From assembly GCA_902364065.1 (NCBI GenBank), contig CABJCJ010000015.1, positions 1 to 63,148 on the forward strand: 63,148 bases of DNA. The letters run 5' to 3'. The notes under the pieces were generated by a model. That model saw nothing but the letters and a program-made list of their open reading frames with translations. It was not told where the DNA came from and made no database searches. This stretch comes from Veillonellaceae bacterium SB90 (GTDB taxonomy: Bacteria; Bacillota; Negativicutes; Selenomonadales; Selenomonadaceae). Shown here one piece after another: positions 8,208 to 16,292 of this stretch. A program made the translations under genes and the position numbers. The number at the start of each line of letters is the position of its first letter. Within the stretch, counting starts at the first letter, position 1.

Positions 8208-10679
8208 TCATGAAACCGGACCTGCCTGCTGATAAAGGACGGCCTGCTCAAGTCTTGCCGTCAGGCTTTGTTCACGGTACGTCGAGATGCGCAGCCTGCG
8301 TCCATCTGTGGCAAAGACGACCGCACCGTCGCGGTCCGTCCGCAGGATTTTGACCTCGTGCTGCTGCAGGCGTGCCACGACCTCCGCATGCGGATGGCCG
8401 AAACTGTTGTCGCGCCCGGCGCAGATGACGCCATAAGCAGGATGCGCCGCCTGCAGGAATGCCTCTGAGGTAGAGGTCCGCGAGCCGTGATGGGCGACCT
8501 TCAGCACGGTCGCCCGTACATCGGCACCGCACGCGAGGAGACCGGCCTCGCCTTCTGCCGTCAAATCGCCCGTAATCAGGAAACTCGCATCGCCATAGCG
8601 CAGGCGGTAGACATTCGAGGCTTCATTGCCGCGCTTATCCCCTTCCTCCGCGGCCTGAGGCGCATGCAGTACCTCGATTGTGAGCCCGTCGACCTCAAAG
8701 CTCTGCCCACTTGTTACTGGCTTCAGTTTGCCGAGCACGGAATCGTTGTCGCCCAGCCGCATGCTCCTCGCATAGACCTCCCGCCCCTCGCCAGCCGTGT
8801 AGACCATGCCGACGGGCAGACTTTGCAGGATGGCTCCGCAGCCCTGTGCGTGGTCCTCATGAGCGTGCGTCAGGAACACAGCCTCAAGGCGGCGCACGCC
8901 ATAGTGACGCAGATAAGGCAGCGTGACACGCTCGCCGATGTCGAAATTTCCCGTACGCCTGCCGCCGGCATCAAAGAGGACAGCCTTTCCAGAAGGCGTC
9001 ATGACAAGTGCAGCATCGCCCTGTCCGGCATCGATGAAATGCACCGTAAGCTCCCTGGATGCCATACAATGACCGATTGCCAGGAAAGTGCCAAGCCCCA
9101 GCAGGAAAAGGCCTGCAGCCAGGGACTCACGGCGCAGAAACGCCGCCAGCTGCCCCCGCCATTCAGCTGGCAGGGCCGGCAAAAACAGGAGCAGATAAAA
9201 AAGCAGGACGGCCCAGAAGGGAAAGGCCGGGACCACCGCCACGCTGAAGGGCAGCGCAGCCAGCCAGCGCGTCATCTCAGAAGCAAGGCCCAGCAGCAAG
9301 CTGCAGCCGCCGAAAAGCATCCCGCCGGCAGTCGGCAGCAGCAGGGCCACGAACCCGGACAACAGCCCCAGGAGGATCAGCACGTCGAGCAGCGGTGTGA
9401 CCACAAGATTGGCCAGCAGTGCCACGATGGACACGCGCTGGAAATACCAGGCCAGTACGGGCAGCGTCGCCAGCTGCGCAGCCAGCGTGATGGAAAGACC
9501 AAGCGAGATGGCCGCAGGTACCCGGCGGGCCCGCAGCCACCGGTGGAAAACGGGAGCCAGGTACAAAAGCCCGGCTGTCGCCAGGAACGACAATTCAAAG
9601 CTAATGTGAAAAAGCAGCAGCGGCGAATACAGCAGCATGGCCATGCCCGTCAGGAGGAGAATGTGACGGGAATCCCGCTCACGCCCCAGCGCCAGGGCCA
9701 GAAAAGTCAGCCCGCCCATGACCGCCGCACGCACGACGGGCGGCACAAAGCCAGCCAGCAGTGGATAAAAAGCAATGGCCGCCGTGACGAGGACGGCAGA
9801 ACATGCCATCGGCAGGCGCAGCAGCAGGCAGATGCCGGCAATGGCCGCAGCCACGAGGCTGATGTGAGACCCCGAAACAGACAGGATGTGGATGAGCCCC
9901 GTTATCGTAAACGATTCCACGAGCTCCGGGTCAAGCCCGTCATAGCCGCCGAACAGCAGGGCAAAGATGGCCGCTGCATCCTGCGGCGGCATGACCTGCT
10001 GCATCGCCTCACGGTAATGCTGCCGCACCCCGGCGGCAAGGCGCAGCAGAGGCGCGGCCTCCTCAGCCTTGACCACGATCTTGTTCTTGCCGGCAAAGAC
10101 ATTGGCCGTGATGCCCTCCTCCCGGCGCAGCAGAGCCGTATCGATCTGACCCGGATTCTGATAGCCGTGTATGAGCCGCAGTTCTCCGGCGGACTGCACG
10201 AGATCGCCGATGCGCGCCTCCGCCTCCTCACGCGTGGCTGTATGGCCGTAAAGCACGACGCCGCCGGACGCCTGTTCCCACTTGCCACGGCCATGACGCA
10301 CCCCTGTGACAGCGAGCGGATACGAGACGCGAAAGCCCGTCGTGTCCTGCACGGCCTGCATCTCGCCGGTCAGTCGTCCCGCTACGCTTACCGTACTGCC
10401 GGCAAAGCGGGAAATATCATCCGCATGCAGGCTCACAGCCTGCTGCAGCCGCCCTGCACCGAGCAGGAAAAAAAGCAGCACAAAGCAGGGCCAGGCAAGC
10501 GCCGGCTGCCGCCAGACGGCAAGAGCAGTCAGCAGCAGACTGCCGAGCAGGACCATGAACCAGAGGGACCCCGGCCATCCCTGCAGTTCCGGCAGGAAGG
10601 CAAGTCCTGCCAGGATGCCGAGCGCCAGCGCAAAAAGCAGGGAAACAAAGAACCGTTCCGGATGTTGTCCATAACGCAT
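8208..10679 (-). CDS. comEC: ComEC/Rec2 DNA-uptake channel protein
   Basis: This is an 823-residue inner-membrane protein through which single-stranded DNA enters during natural transformation. An N-terminal membrane pair precedes an OB-like domain (about residues 75-220). A multi-span Competence domain follows, with LIHILSVSGSHISLVAAAI at its start. The C-terminal metallo-beta-lactamase-like domain has FIDAGQGDAALV, the metal motif THAHEDH and VLKVAHHGSRTSTSEAFL, and is the candidate nuclease that degrades one strand. ATG 10679 follows a GGAGG box; the open frame upstream overlaps comEA and is not used. It sits 34 bases after comEA, and the helicase gene follows within 20 bases, so one transcript is likely. 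Length and domain order are complete. Confidence 0.94.
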   Translation of the reverse strand: MRYGQHPERFFVSLLFALALGILAGLAFLPELQGWPGSLWFMVLLGSLLLTALAVWRQPALAWPCFVLLFFLLGAGRLQQAVSLHADDISRFAGSTVSVAGRLTGEMQAVQDTTGFRVSYPLAVTGVRHGRGKWEQASGGVVLYGHTATREEAEARIGDLVQSAGELRLIHGYQNPGQIDTALLRREEGITANVFAGKNKIVVKAEEAAPLLRLAAGVRQHYREAMQQVMPPQDAAAIFALLFGGYDGLDPELVESFTITGLIHILSVSGSHISLVAAAIAGICLLLRLPMACSAVLVTAAIAFYPLLAGFVPPVVRAAVMGGLTFLALALGRERDSRHILLLTGMAMLLYSPLLLFHISFELSFLATAGLLYLAPVFHRWLRARRVPAAISLGLSITLAAQLATLPVLAWYFQRVSIVALLANLVVTPLLDVLILLGLLSGFVALLLPTAGGMLFGGCSLLLGLASEMTRWLAALPFSVAVVPAFPFWAVLLFYLLLFLPALPAEWRGQLAAFLRRESLAAGLFLLGLGTFLAIGHCMASRELTVHFIDAGQGDAALVMTPSGKAVLFDAGGRRTGNFDIGERVTLPYLRHYGVRRLEAVFLTHAHEDHAQGCGAILQSLPVGMVYTAGEGREVYARSMRLGDNDSVLGKLKPVTSGQSFEVDGLTIEVLHAPQAAEEGDKRGNEASNVYRLRYGDASFLITGDLTAEGEAGLLACGADVRATVLKVAHHGSRTSTSEAFLQAAHPAYGVICAGRDNSFGHPHAEVVARLQQHEVKILRTDRDGAVVFATDGRRLRISTYREQSLTARLEQAVLYQQAGPVS

Positions 10680-10713
10680 AGCAGCCTCCGTATTGAAACG
10701 CAAGGAATGTTCC

Positions 10714-11343
10714 TTAAATGCAGACCTTATCCTTGAGCTTGGCAAACTTTGCCTCGCCGATGCCCTTCACCCGCTTCAGCTCTTCGATGGCCGTAAACGG
10801 GCCCTGTGTCTCACGGTACTCGATGATCCGCTTCGCCATGGCCGGGCCGATGCCAGGCAGTGTGTCGAGAAGCTTCTCGTCCGCCGTATTGATATTGACG
10901 AGTCCGGACGAAGCGGCTCCGCCCGCAGCTGCAGCCTTCGCCTGGGCAGCCCCCGGTGCAGCTCCCGAAGCGGCTCCTGAAACAGCCTGTGCCGCCAGCT
11001 GCTGACGTTCCGGCACCGTGATCTGCTGACCATCCTTCAGCACCTGCGCGAGATTGATACTCTCACTGGCTGCCGTGGGCAGCAGGCCGCCGCAGGCCTC
11101 AACGGCTGCTGCGATGCGCGTTCCTTCAGGGACCGTCACAAGGCCCGGTTTTTGCACGGCCCCCGTCACATAGACGGTGACCTCCGCTGTCTCTGCCCTG
11201 CTGGCAGCGGGCGATGCCTGCTGCTCACCGGCCGCATCGAGCGGCACCGCCTGCTCCTGTGCATGCAGACCGTAAAAGATACCGCCGATCACAGCTGCTG
11301 CGAGCACCAGCAGCACCAGCATGGATTTCCGATACATCGGCAC
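10714..11343 (-). CDS. comEA: ComEA-type competence DNA-binding protein
   Basis: This is a 209-residue exported protein that binds double-stranded DNA outside the inner membrane and hands it to ComEC. It has an N-terminal hydrophobic anchor (MLVLLVLAAAVIGGIFYGL), a SLBB domain (VTVYVTGAVQKPGLVTVPEG, about residues 55-110), an Ala-rich linker, and a C-terminal helix-hairpin-helix pair (LVNINTADEKLLDTLPGIGP, then FTAIEELKRVKGIGEAKFAKL). Start: a GTG at 11343 lies 7 bases after AGGAGG, whereas the ATG at 11337 is 13 bases away, so the GTG is preferred; the two differ by two residues. It is the first gene of the competence operon, with its own promoter. Confidence 0.92.
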   Translation of the reverse strand: MPMYRKSMLVLLVLAAAVIGGIFYGLHAQEQAVPLDAAGEQQASPAASRAETAEVTVYVTGAVQKPGLVTVPEGTRIAAAVEACGGLLPTAASESINLAQVLKDGQQITVPERQQLAAQAVSGAASGAAPGAAQAKAAAAGGAASSGLVNINTADEKLLDTLPGIGPAMAKRIIEYRETQGPFTAIEELKRVKGIGEAKFAKLKDKVCI

Positions 11344-11396
11344 AAGATCGCCTCCTAACCGAAAAATCATCCCTTTCCATTTGCGTGTATACCACT

Positions 11397-11425
11397 ACTA
11401 TACCTTGACTGTCGATTTATCGCAA
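11397..11425 (-). promoter_or_regulatory. Sigma-70 promoter of the comEA operon
   Basis: On the reverse strand TTGCGA (11425-11420) and TATAGT (11402-11397) are 17 bases apart, about 55 bases ahead of the comEA start. Confidence 0.6.
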
Positions 11426-11470
11426 GATTATTTTATTTTTGTTATAGAAAGCGTCATTCCAGCCAACAAA

Positions 11471-11494
11471 AAAATCTCCCTCGCGGGAGATTTT
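11471..11494 (-). terminator. Intrinsic terminator of the small unknown gene
   Basis: AAAATCTCCC (11471-11480) pairs perfectly with GGGAGATTTT (11485-11494) around a 4-base loop. On the reverse strand it is followed by seven T residues. It separates the gene at 11521-11874 from the comEA promoter. Confidence 0.85.
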
Positions 11495-11520
11495 CAAAGG
11501 TATGAATGTGTATCCGACCA

Positions 11521-11874
11521 TCAGGCAGTTGCGAGGCGGAAAAAGTCCTCGACATAGCTCGTCCACCCTTGGTCGTAGATGTTTTCTTCACCAATCTCAT
11601 TCTGATAGAGTGCCAGGGCAATCATCATGAGCGAATCGGCCACATAGCCGTCGTCAGCCATGCCCATCTCGGCATAATTCTCATAAATCGGGATGACGAT
11701 GCGTTTGAGCTGGGCAAAAGACATGTTGCTGATCACATCGTACATCGCTTCGCAGTACGCACGCGTATCCCGACGGTAAACCATGGGATTGCTCATGACG
11801 GAATCCTCGATTCCGCGAATCTTGCTGAGTGCAATCATTTTAATTTTTGTTACAAGCATATCTTTTGTATACAT
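11521..11874 (-). CDS. Small protein of unknown function, 117 residues
   Basis: I do not recognise this family. The protein is soluble in appearance (no signal peptide or membrane segment), begins MYTKDMLVTKIKMIALSKIRG and is largely helical by composition, with a Tyr-rich middle (YRRDTRAYCEAMYDVI) and an acidic C-terminal half. A good ribosome-binding site (GGAGGAATGACGT before the ATG), a promoter and a terminator support a real single-gene unit. The promoter region is dense in short palindromes, suggesting tight control by a dimeric repressor. A stand-alone stress or regulatory accessory protein would fit, but nothing in the sequence proves it. Confidence 0.72.
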   Translation of the reverse strand: MYTKDMLVTKIKMIALSKIRGIEDSVMSNPMVYRRDTRAYCEAMYDVISNMSFAQLKRIVIPIYENYAEMGMADDGYVADSLMMIALALYQNEIGEENIYDQGWTSYVEDFFRLATA

Positions 11875-11899
11875 ACGTCATTCCTCCATCCATGGATAT

Positions 11900-11928
11900 A
11901 TAGTAGCACATGTTTACATGTAAAGCAA
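11900..11928 (-). promoter_or_regulatory. Promoter of the small unknown gene, with a palindrome in the spacer
   Basis: Reverse-strand TTGCTT (11928-11923) and TACTAT (11905-11900) are 17 bases apart. The spacer holds two ACATGT hexamers (11908-11921), each itself palindromic, two bases apart, which is a plausible operator position. Confidence 0.6.
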
Positions 11929-11948
11929 GTTGTATGCATGTATACTTG
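11926..11948. promoter_or_regulatory. Candidate operator: near-palindrome upstream of the small gene
   Basis: CAAGT and ACTTG arms flank a centre rich in GTAT/ATAC steps around GCATGC-like sequence, next to the -35 box. It resembles a dimeric-repressor site of the GntR/YtrA style; the regulator is unknown. Confidence 0.35.
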
Positions 11949-12017
11949 TAACTATGTTTATTGAATTGCGCGATTTTTTATAACCTGTATACAAAATACG
12001 TACAGGCAGTCAAAAAG

Positions 12018-12048
12018 GGGACAGGCAGAAGAACGCTGCCTGTCCCCA
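12018..12048 (-). terminator. Intrinsic terminator of serA
   Basis: A perfect 12-bp stem (GGGGACAGGCAG with its complement) and a 7-base loop are followed on the reverse strand by five T residues, about 50 bases after the serA stop. Confidence 0.88.
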
Positions 12049-12095
12049 AAATGATTGTTTCTTTCCAATAATATTACGCGCAGTATCGTGCGACG

Positions 12096-13688
12096 TCAGA
12101 TGGCATAGAAATTGACGAGTTTGGCATCGAAGATCCCGTCTAGTGCCTTGACCGTCTCGAGGAGTGCGGGCGGGATATCGTTGTCGACCGTGAGCACCAT
12201 GAGGTTCTTGCCCTCTTCCTCTGTCGTGCCGACCTGCATGGCCGAGATATTGACGCCATTGCCGCCGAGCAGCGTGCCGACCGTGCCGATGACGCCCGGG
12301 CGGTTGATGTGCGGGCAGACGAGGATGCGAGCATGCGGATCGACATCGACGCGGAAATTGTTGATGCGGACGATGCGGCCCTTCTTGCCAAACAGCGTGC
12401 CCTGTACGGAAAGCTCGCGGCCGCCGGCCTGCACCGTGACCGTGATGAGATTCGTGAAGTTATCGGCCTCGGCTTCCTTCTCCTTGCGCTCGGAAACCTT
12501 GATGCCGCGTTCCTTGGCAAGGCCCGGTGCATTGACGTAATTGACCTCGTTCTCCATGACCGGATTCAGGATGCCCTTGATGACGGCCGTCGTCAGGAGG
12601 CCCGTGTTGACTTCCGTGATCTCACCATTGTACGTGACTTCGACCTTCTCGATGGGGCCTTCCGCCAGGCCAACCACGGTACCGCCGAGGCGCTCTGCCA
12701 GCGTGAGATACGGCGCGATGACGCGCATGACCTGCGGGGAAACCGGCGCCATGTTGACAGCCGTCGCCACCGGCTCACCGTGAAGCGCGGCGATGATGCC
12801 CTTGGCCACATCGACCGAGACGCCGATCTGTGCCTCAACCGTCGAAGCGCCGAGATGCGGTGTCAATACGATATTCGGAGCCGTGAGCAGCGGATTGCCC
12901 TTCTCAGCCGGCGGCTCACTCGTGTAAACATCGATGGCCGCAGCCGTGACGATGCCCTGCTTGAGCGCCTCCGCGAGATCAGCCTCGTCGATGATACCGC
13001 CGCGTGCACAGTTGATGAGGCGCACGCCCTTCTTCATCTTCTTCATCTGATCCATGGCGATCATGCCCTTCGTGTCCTTCGTCAGCGGCATATGCACCGT
13101 GATGAAGTCCGCGTTCTCGATGACCTCATCGAACGTCGCGACTTTGACGCCGAGGGCCTGCGCACGCTCTTCATTAATATAAGGATCGTAGGCGATGACG
13201 TTCATATCAAAGGCCATCGCGCGCTTGGCCACGCCGGAACCGATGCGGCCCATGCCGATGACACCGAGCGTCTTGCCGCGCAGTTCGACGCCGACGTATT
13301 TCTTGCGGTTCCACTCGCCCTTGTGCATCGTCTCGTTGGCAATCGGGATGTTGCGGGACATCGCGAGCATCATGGCCATCGTGTGCTCCGTGGCAGCGAT
13401 GGTGTTGCCGCCCGGAGAATTGATGACGATAATGCCCTTGGCCGTGGCGGCCGGGATATCGATGTTGTCGACGCCGACGCCGGCACGGCCGATGATCTTG
13501 AGCTTCGTTGCACGGGCGATGACCTCAGCCGTAACCTTCGATGCCGAACGCACGATGAGTGCATCAAAATCCGGGATGATCTCCAGGAGCTCCTCTGCCG
13601 GCAGTTTATCCTTGACGACAACCTCAAATTCCTTCTGCAAAAGCTCAATGCCTTTCGGCGAAATACCATCTGCTGCTAAAACCTTCAT
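12096..13688 (-). CDS. serA: D-3-phosphoglycerate dehydrogenase
   Basis: This 530-residue enzyme oxidises 3-phosphoglycerate with NAD+, the first step of serine synthesis. The substrate domain (MKVLAADGISPKGIELL and SASKVTAEVI) leads into the NAD-binding Rossmann domain (LGVIGMGRIGSGVAKRA, about residues 141-157). The catalytic Arg/Glu/His set lies in INCARGGIIDE, 'SEPP' and LTPHLGAST. A long C-terminus carries the ASB domain (about 320-450) and an ACT domain (VCPHINRPGVIGTVGTLLG, about 458), typical of the ~525-residue long form and usually the serine-feedback site. ATG 13688 follows GAGGAG. It has its own promoter and a T-box leader, and is divergent from serC. Confidence 0.96.
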   Translation of the reverse strand: MKVLAADGISPKGIELLQKEFEVVVKDKLPAEELLEIIPDFDALIVRSASKVTAEVIARATKLKIIGRAGVGVDNIDIPAATAKGIIVINSPGGNTIAATEHTMAMMLAMSRNIPIANETMHKGEWNRKKYVGVELRGKTLGVIGMGRIGSGVAKRAMAFDMNVIAYDPYINEERAQALGVKVATFDEVIENADFITVHMPLTKDTKGMIAMDQMKKMKKGVRLINCARGGIIDEADLAEALKQGIVTAAAIDVYTSEPPAEKGNPLLTAPNIVLTPHLGASTVEAQIGVSVDVAKGIIAALHGEPVATAVNMAPVSPQVMRVIAPYLTLAERLGGTVVGLAEGPIEKVEVTYNGEITEVNTGLLTTAVIKGILNPVMENEVNYVNAPGLAKERGIKVSERKEKEAEADNFTNLITVTVQAGGRELSVQGTLFGKKGRIVRINNFRVDVDPHARILVCPHINRPGVIGTVGTLLGGNGVNISAMQVGTTEEEGKNLMVLTVDNDIPPALLETVKALDGIFDAKLVNFYAI

Positions 13689-13770
13689 CTTGCTCGCTCC
13701 TCTTTATCCTATTCCACAAACAGATCCTGCGCATTCTACGCTGCACGCGGCACCGCCTGGAACTGAGCCA

Positions 13771-14001
13771 ACAAAAAAACGCTTCGTCCCGCAATTGGGA
13801 CGAAACGCTCTGTTCCGTGGTGCCACCCAAGTGATGCCAGAGGCATCTCTCTCGGCGCGATATCGGGCGCAACCGTCTGACTTTCATCAGCCGCTCCAAG
13901 GCGGAACCTCCGGAATCCCTGCCAGCTCACACCAGCCGCCGGCTCTCTTTCAGGAATCACCCTTCGGCTTCCTCTTCCTCGCGTTGCCTATTTATGTGCA
14001 T
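13771..14001 (-). ncRNA. T-box riboswitch (serine type) controlling serA
   Basis: The reverse-strand leader has the T-box sequence GGGTGGCACCACGG (13828-13815), which pairs with the tRNA acceptor end, and a Stem I region at about 13985-13885. The leader ends in an intrinsic terminator: an 11-bp stem with one G-U pair at 13780-13807, then seven T residues (13779-13773). A TCC triplet at 13905-13903, followed by a purine and then TTGGAGC, is the likely specifier codon, matching tRNA-Ser. Family knowledge says uncharged tRNA stabilises the antiterminator and lets serA be read. The specifier was placed by pattern and is less certain than the class. Confidence 0.92.
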
Positions 14002-14007
14002 ACGTGT

Positions 14008-14036
14008 ATTATAAATCATCCATTTTCAGCCGTCAA
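14008..14036 (-). promoter_or_regulatory. Near-consensus sigma-70 promoter of the serA T-box leader
   Basis: Reverse-strand TTGACG (14036-14031) and TATAAT (14013-14008) are exactly 17 bases apart, with transcription expected to start near 14001. Confidence 0.8.
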
Positions 14037-14072
14037 GTGTGTTCTCACAAAAAACATGTTTAATTTTTCCGC

Positions 14073-14101
14073 TTGCTTTTCTGTTTTTTTCGCGTTAGAA
14101 T
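14073..14101 (+). promoter_or_regulatory. Sigma-70 promoter of serC
   Basis: TTGCTT (14073-14078) and TAGAAT (14096-14101) are 17 bases apart, facing away from the serA promoter. The roughly 105-base leader shows no T-box sequence, so only serA seems to have that control. Confidence 0.6.
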
Positions 14102-14212
14102 ATAACAAAACGCCGCGTGTCCACATCATACGGACATCCACTCGGACACAAGTGAAACAAGTCACATAATGGCATGTTTTTCATGTCAACAGTACGAACA
14201 GGAGGTTATCCC

Positions 14213-15304
14213 ATGGAAGCAGATCGCGTTTACAATTTTAACCCCGGCCCGGCTACCCTGCCGCTCGAAGTCCTCAAGGAAGCACAGGCGGAATTCCTGA
14301 ACTTCAACCACAGCGGCATGTCGATCCTCGAGATCAGCCATCGTGCCCCGCAGTACGCAGCCGTACACGAAAAGGCCAAACAGGACATCAAGGAACTCAT
14401 GGGGCTCGGCGATGATTACGAGGTCCTGTTCTGTCAGGGCGGTGCCAGCCAGCAGTTTGCCATGATCCCGCTGAACTACGCCACGAAGGAACACCCGGGT
14501 GCCTACGTCCTCTCCGGCAGCTTCGCCGAAAAGGCCTATAAAGAAGCAGAGCACCTCGGCATCGGCACGATTGCAGCTTCCAGCAAGGAAGGCGGTTACA
14601 AGCACATCCCGACGCAGGAAGAGCTCAAGATCGATCCACAGGCTGCCTACGTCCACCTCTGCTACAACAACACCATCTACGGCACGGAGTACCACTACGT
14701 CCCGGAGACAAACGGTGTACCGCTCTTTGCCGACATGTCCTCGGATATGCTCTCGCGCCCGATGGACTTCCACAAGTTCGATTTCATCTATGCCGGCGTC
14801 CAGAAGAACCTCGGCCCGGCTGGTGTTGTGCTCGTCGTCGCCAGGAAGAGCCTGCTCGAGAAGAGTCCGGAGGCCCTGCCGACGATGTTCCGCTATGACA
14901 CGTTCTACAAGAAGGACTCCCTCTATAACACGCCGCCGGCTTTCTGCATCTACATGGTCGGCAAGGTCGCTGCCTGGATCAAGGCACAGGGCGGCCTCGA
15001 AGAGATGGCACGCCGCAACGAGCGCAAGGCCAAGGTCGTCTATGATGCCATCGATAATTCCAACGGCTTCTACCGTGGCCATGCCGAGAAGGAAAGCCGT
15101 TCCTTTATGAACGTCACGTTCCGTCTGCCGAGCGAAGAACTCGAGAAGAAATTCGTCGCCGAGGCGCTGACACACAAGCTCAGCGGCGTCAAGGGCCACC
15201 GCAGCGTCGGCGGCATGCGCGCCTCCATCTACAACGCGATGCCGTATGAGGGTGCCGTCGCCCTTGCCGAGTTCATGGACAAGTTCCGCAAGGAAAATGC
15301 CTGA
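14213..15304 (+). CDS. serC: Phosphoserine aminotransferase
   Basis: This 363-residue PLP enzyme converts 3-phosphohydroxypyruvate and glutamate to phosphoserine, the second step of serine synthesis; it also serves pyridoxine synthesis in many bacteria. It begins VYNFNPGPATLPLEVL, the family signature, with EISHRAPQ, LFCQGGASQQFAMIPLN and the PLP-lysine segment IYAGVQKNLGPAGV (about residue 195). The C-terminal GVKGHRSVGGMRASIYNAM stretch is also typical. ATG 14213 follows AGGAGG at a spacing of 7; the frame extends 13 codons upstream but without a ribosome-binding site. It is divergent from serA and ends at an intrinsic terminator. No serB is seen nearby. Confidence 0.96.
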   Translation: MEADRVYNFNPGPATLPLEVLKEAQAEFLNFNHSGMSILEISHRAPQYAAVHEKAKQDIKELMGLGDDYEVLFCQGGASQQFAMIPLNYATKEHPGAYVLSGSFAEKAYKEAEHLGIGTIAASSKEGGYKHIPTQEELKIDPQAAYVHLCYNNTIYGTEYHYVPETNGVPLFADMSSDMLSRPMDFHKFDFIYAGVQKNLGPAGVVLVVARKSLLEKSPEALPTMFRYDTFYKKDSLYNTPPAFCIYMVGKVAAWIKAQGGLEEMARRNERKAKVVYDAIDNSNGFYRGHAEKESRSFMNVTFRLPSEELEKKFVAEALTHKLSGVKGHRSVGGMRASIYNAMPYEGAVALAEFMDKFRKENA

Positions 15305-15325
15305 TCATCCTGGATTCATGCATCA

Positions 15326-15369
15326 AAAAGCCGTTGTCGCAGCATCATCATGCTGGGACAACGGCTTTT
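15326..15369 (+). terminator. Intrinsic terminator of serC
   Basis: AAAAGCCGTTGTC (15326-15338) pairs with GACAACGGCTTTT (15357-15369); an inner AGCA/TGCT stem extends it. Confidence 0.85.
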
Positions 15370-15431
15370 CCTGTCAGAGCGGCCGGCATGGTATAATAAA
15401 GACAGAACTACGGATGGAAAGGATGGGGCAT

Positions 15432-16190
15432 ATGGATTTATTCGCACGTCACAAGGAACTCTTAAATCTCATCGGCCAGAAAAAACGCATCACGGTCACC
15501 GAACTCTCCGAGGCGCTCGCCGTCTCAGAAGTCACGATCCGCAAGGATCTCAACCGCCTTGCACATCAGGGATACCTGCGGCGCGAACACGGCTATGCCG
15601 TCCTGCTCGAAAGCGCCGATGTCGCCAATCACCTGTCCTTCAACCACGAGCACAAGGCTGCCATAGCCCGCCTGGCAGCTGCCTCCGTCTGCGACGGCGA
15701 AACCGTCATGATCGAATCGGGCGGCTGCTGCTCCCTGCTCGCCGAAGAGCTCGTCAAGACGCACCGGCACATCACGATCATCACCAATTCCGCCTTCATC
15801 GCCGCTTATATCCGGCGTCAGAACAACGCTCACATCATCCTGCTCGGCGGCGAATACCAGCACGATTCCCAGGTCGTCGTCGGCCCCATGCTCCGGCGCT
15901 GCGTCGAAGGGCTCAAGGTCGACAAGATCTTCATCGGCACGGACGGACGTGACGACACGGGATTCATGACAAACGACGCGGCCCGTGCCGAAGCGACGCA
16001 GGCCATGGCCGCCCACGCCCGAAACATCATCATCCTGACGGAAGCAGCAAAATTCCATCAGACAGGCCGCATCCCGCTCGTATCGTACACGGACATCGCC
16101 ATGGTCTACACCGATGACGGACTCAGCTCCGGCGAGCAGGAGGAAATGCGCGAGCGAAATGTCCCGCTCACCCTGGCACACTGCCGCTGA
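15432..16190 (+). CDS. DeoR-family transcriptional regulator
   Basis: This 252-residue regulator has an N-terminal winged helix-turn-helix (RHKELLNLIGQKKRITVTEL, then LAVSEVTIRKDLNRLAHQGYLRREHG, about residues 5-57). A DeoR C-terminal sugar-phosphate sensor domain follows (ETVMIESGGCCSLLAEEL, ITIITNSAFIAAYI, DKIFIGTDGRD). The usual D-x-G-T-T-T loop reads ESGGCCS here, which may alter ligand binding. ATG 15432 was chosen from several in-frame ATGs because AAGGATGGGG precedes it and the HTH starts immediately after. A TATAAT -10-like box lies at about 15392. Its target is unknown; no sugar-phosphate operon is adjacent, which is unusual for the family. Confidence 0.85.
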   Translation: MDLFARHKELLNLIGQKKRITVTELSEALAVSEVTIRKDLNRLAHQGYLRREHGYAVLLESADVANHLSFNHEHKAAIARLAAASVCDGETVMIESGGCCSLLAEELVKTHRHITIITNSAFIAAYIRRQNNAHIILLGGEYQHDSQVVVGPMLRRCVEGLKVDKIFIGTDGRDDTGFMTNDAARAEATQAMAAHARNIIILTEAAKFHQTGRIPLVSYTDIAMVYTDDGLSSGEQEEMRERNVPLTLAHCR

Positions 16191-16234
16191 ACAGGGAATG
16201 CGCGGCAATCCGTACAACAACTGAACATCAATCG

Positions 16235-16292
16235 AAAACCATCATGTGCTGACGCGCGCGGGCATGCCGCGCTGGCTGTGCATGATGGTTTT
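16235..16292. terminator. Hairpin shared by two convergent genes, overlapping a stop codon
   Basis: AAAACCATCATG (16235-16246) and CATGATGGTTTT (16281-16292) form a 12-bp stem with a GC-rich inner region. It overlaps the last codons of the large GGDEF/EAL gene and probably serves both it and the DeoR gene. Confidence 0.6.

Noticed and set aside
8487..10736. A 749-codon forward open frame opposite comEC
   Set aside because: It is rich in Arg, His and Gln with no family motif, and lies wholly antisense to an unmistakable comEC. It is a shadow frame of GC-rich coding DNA.
11908..11948. Short repeats considered as a CRISPR remnant
   Set aside because: Repeats are 6-14 bases with no regular spacer length and coincide with a promoter; operator sites explain them better.
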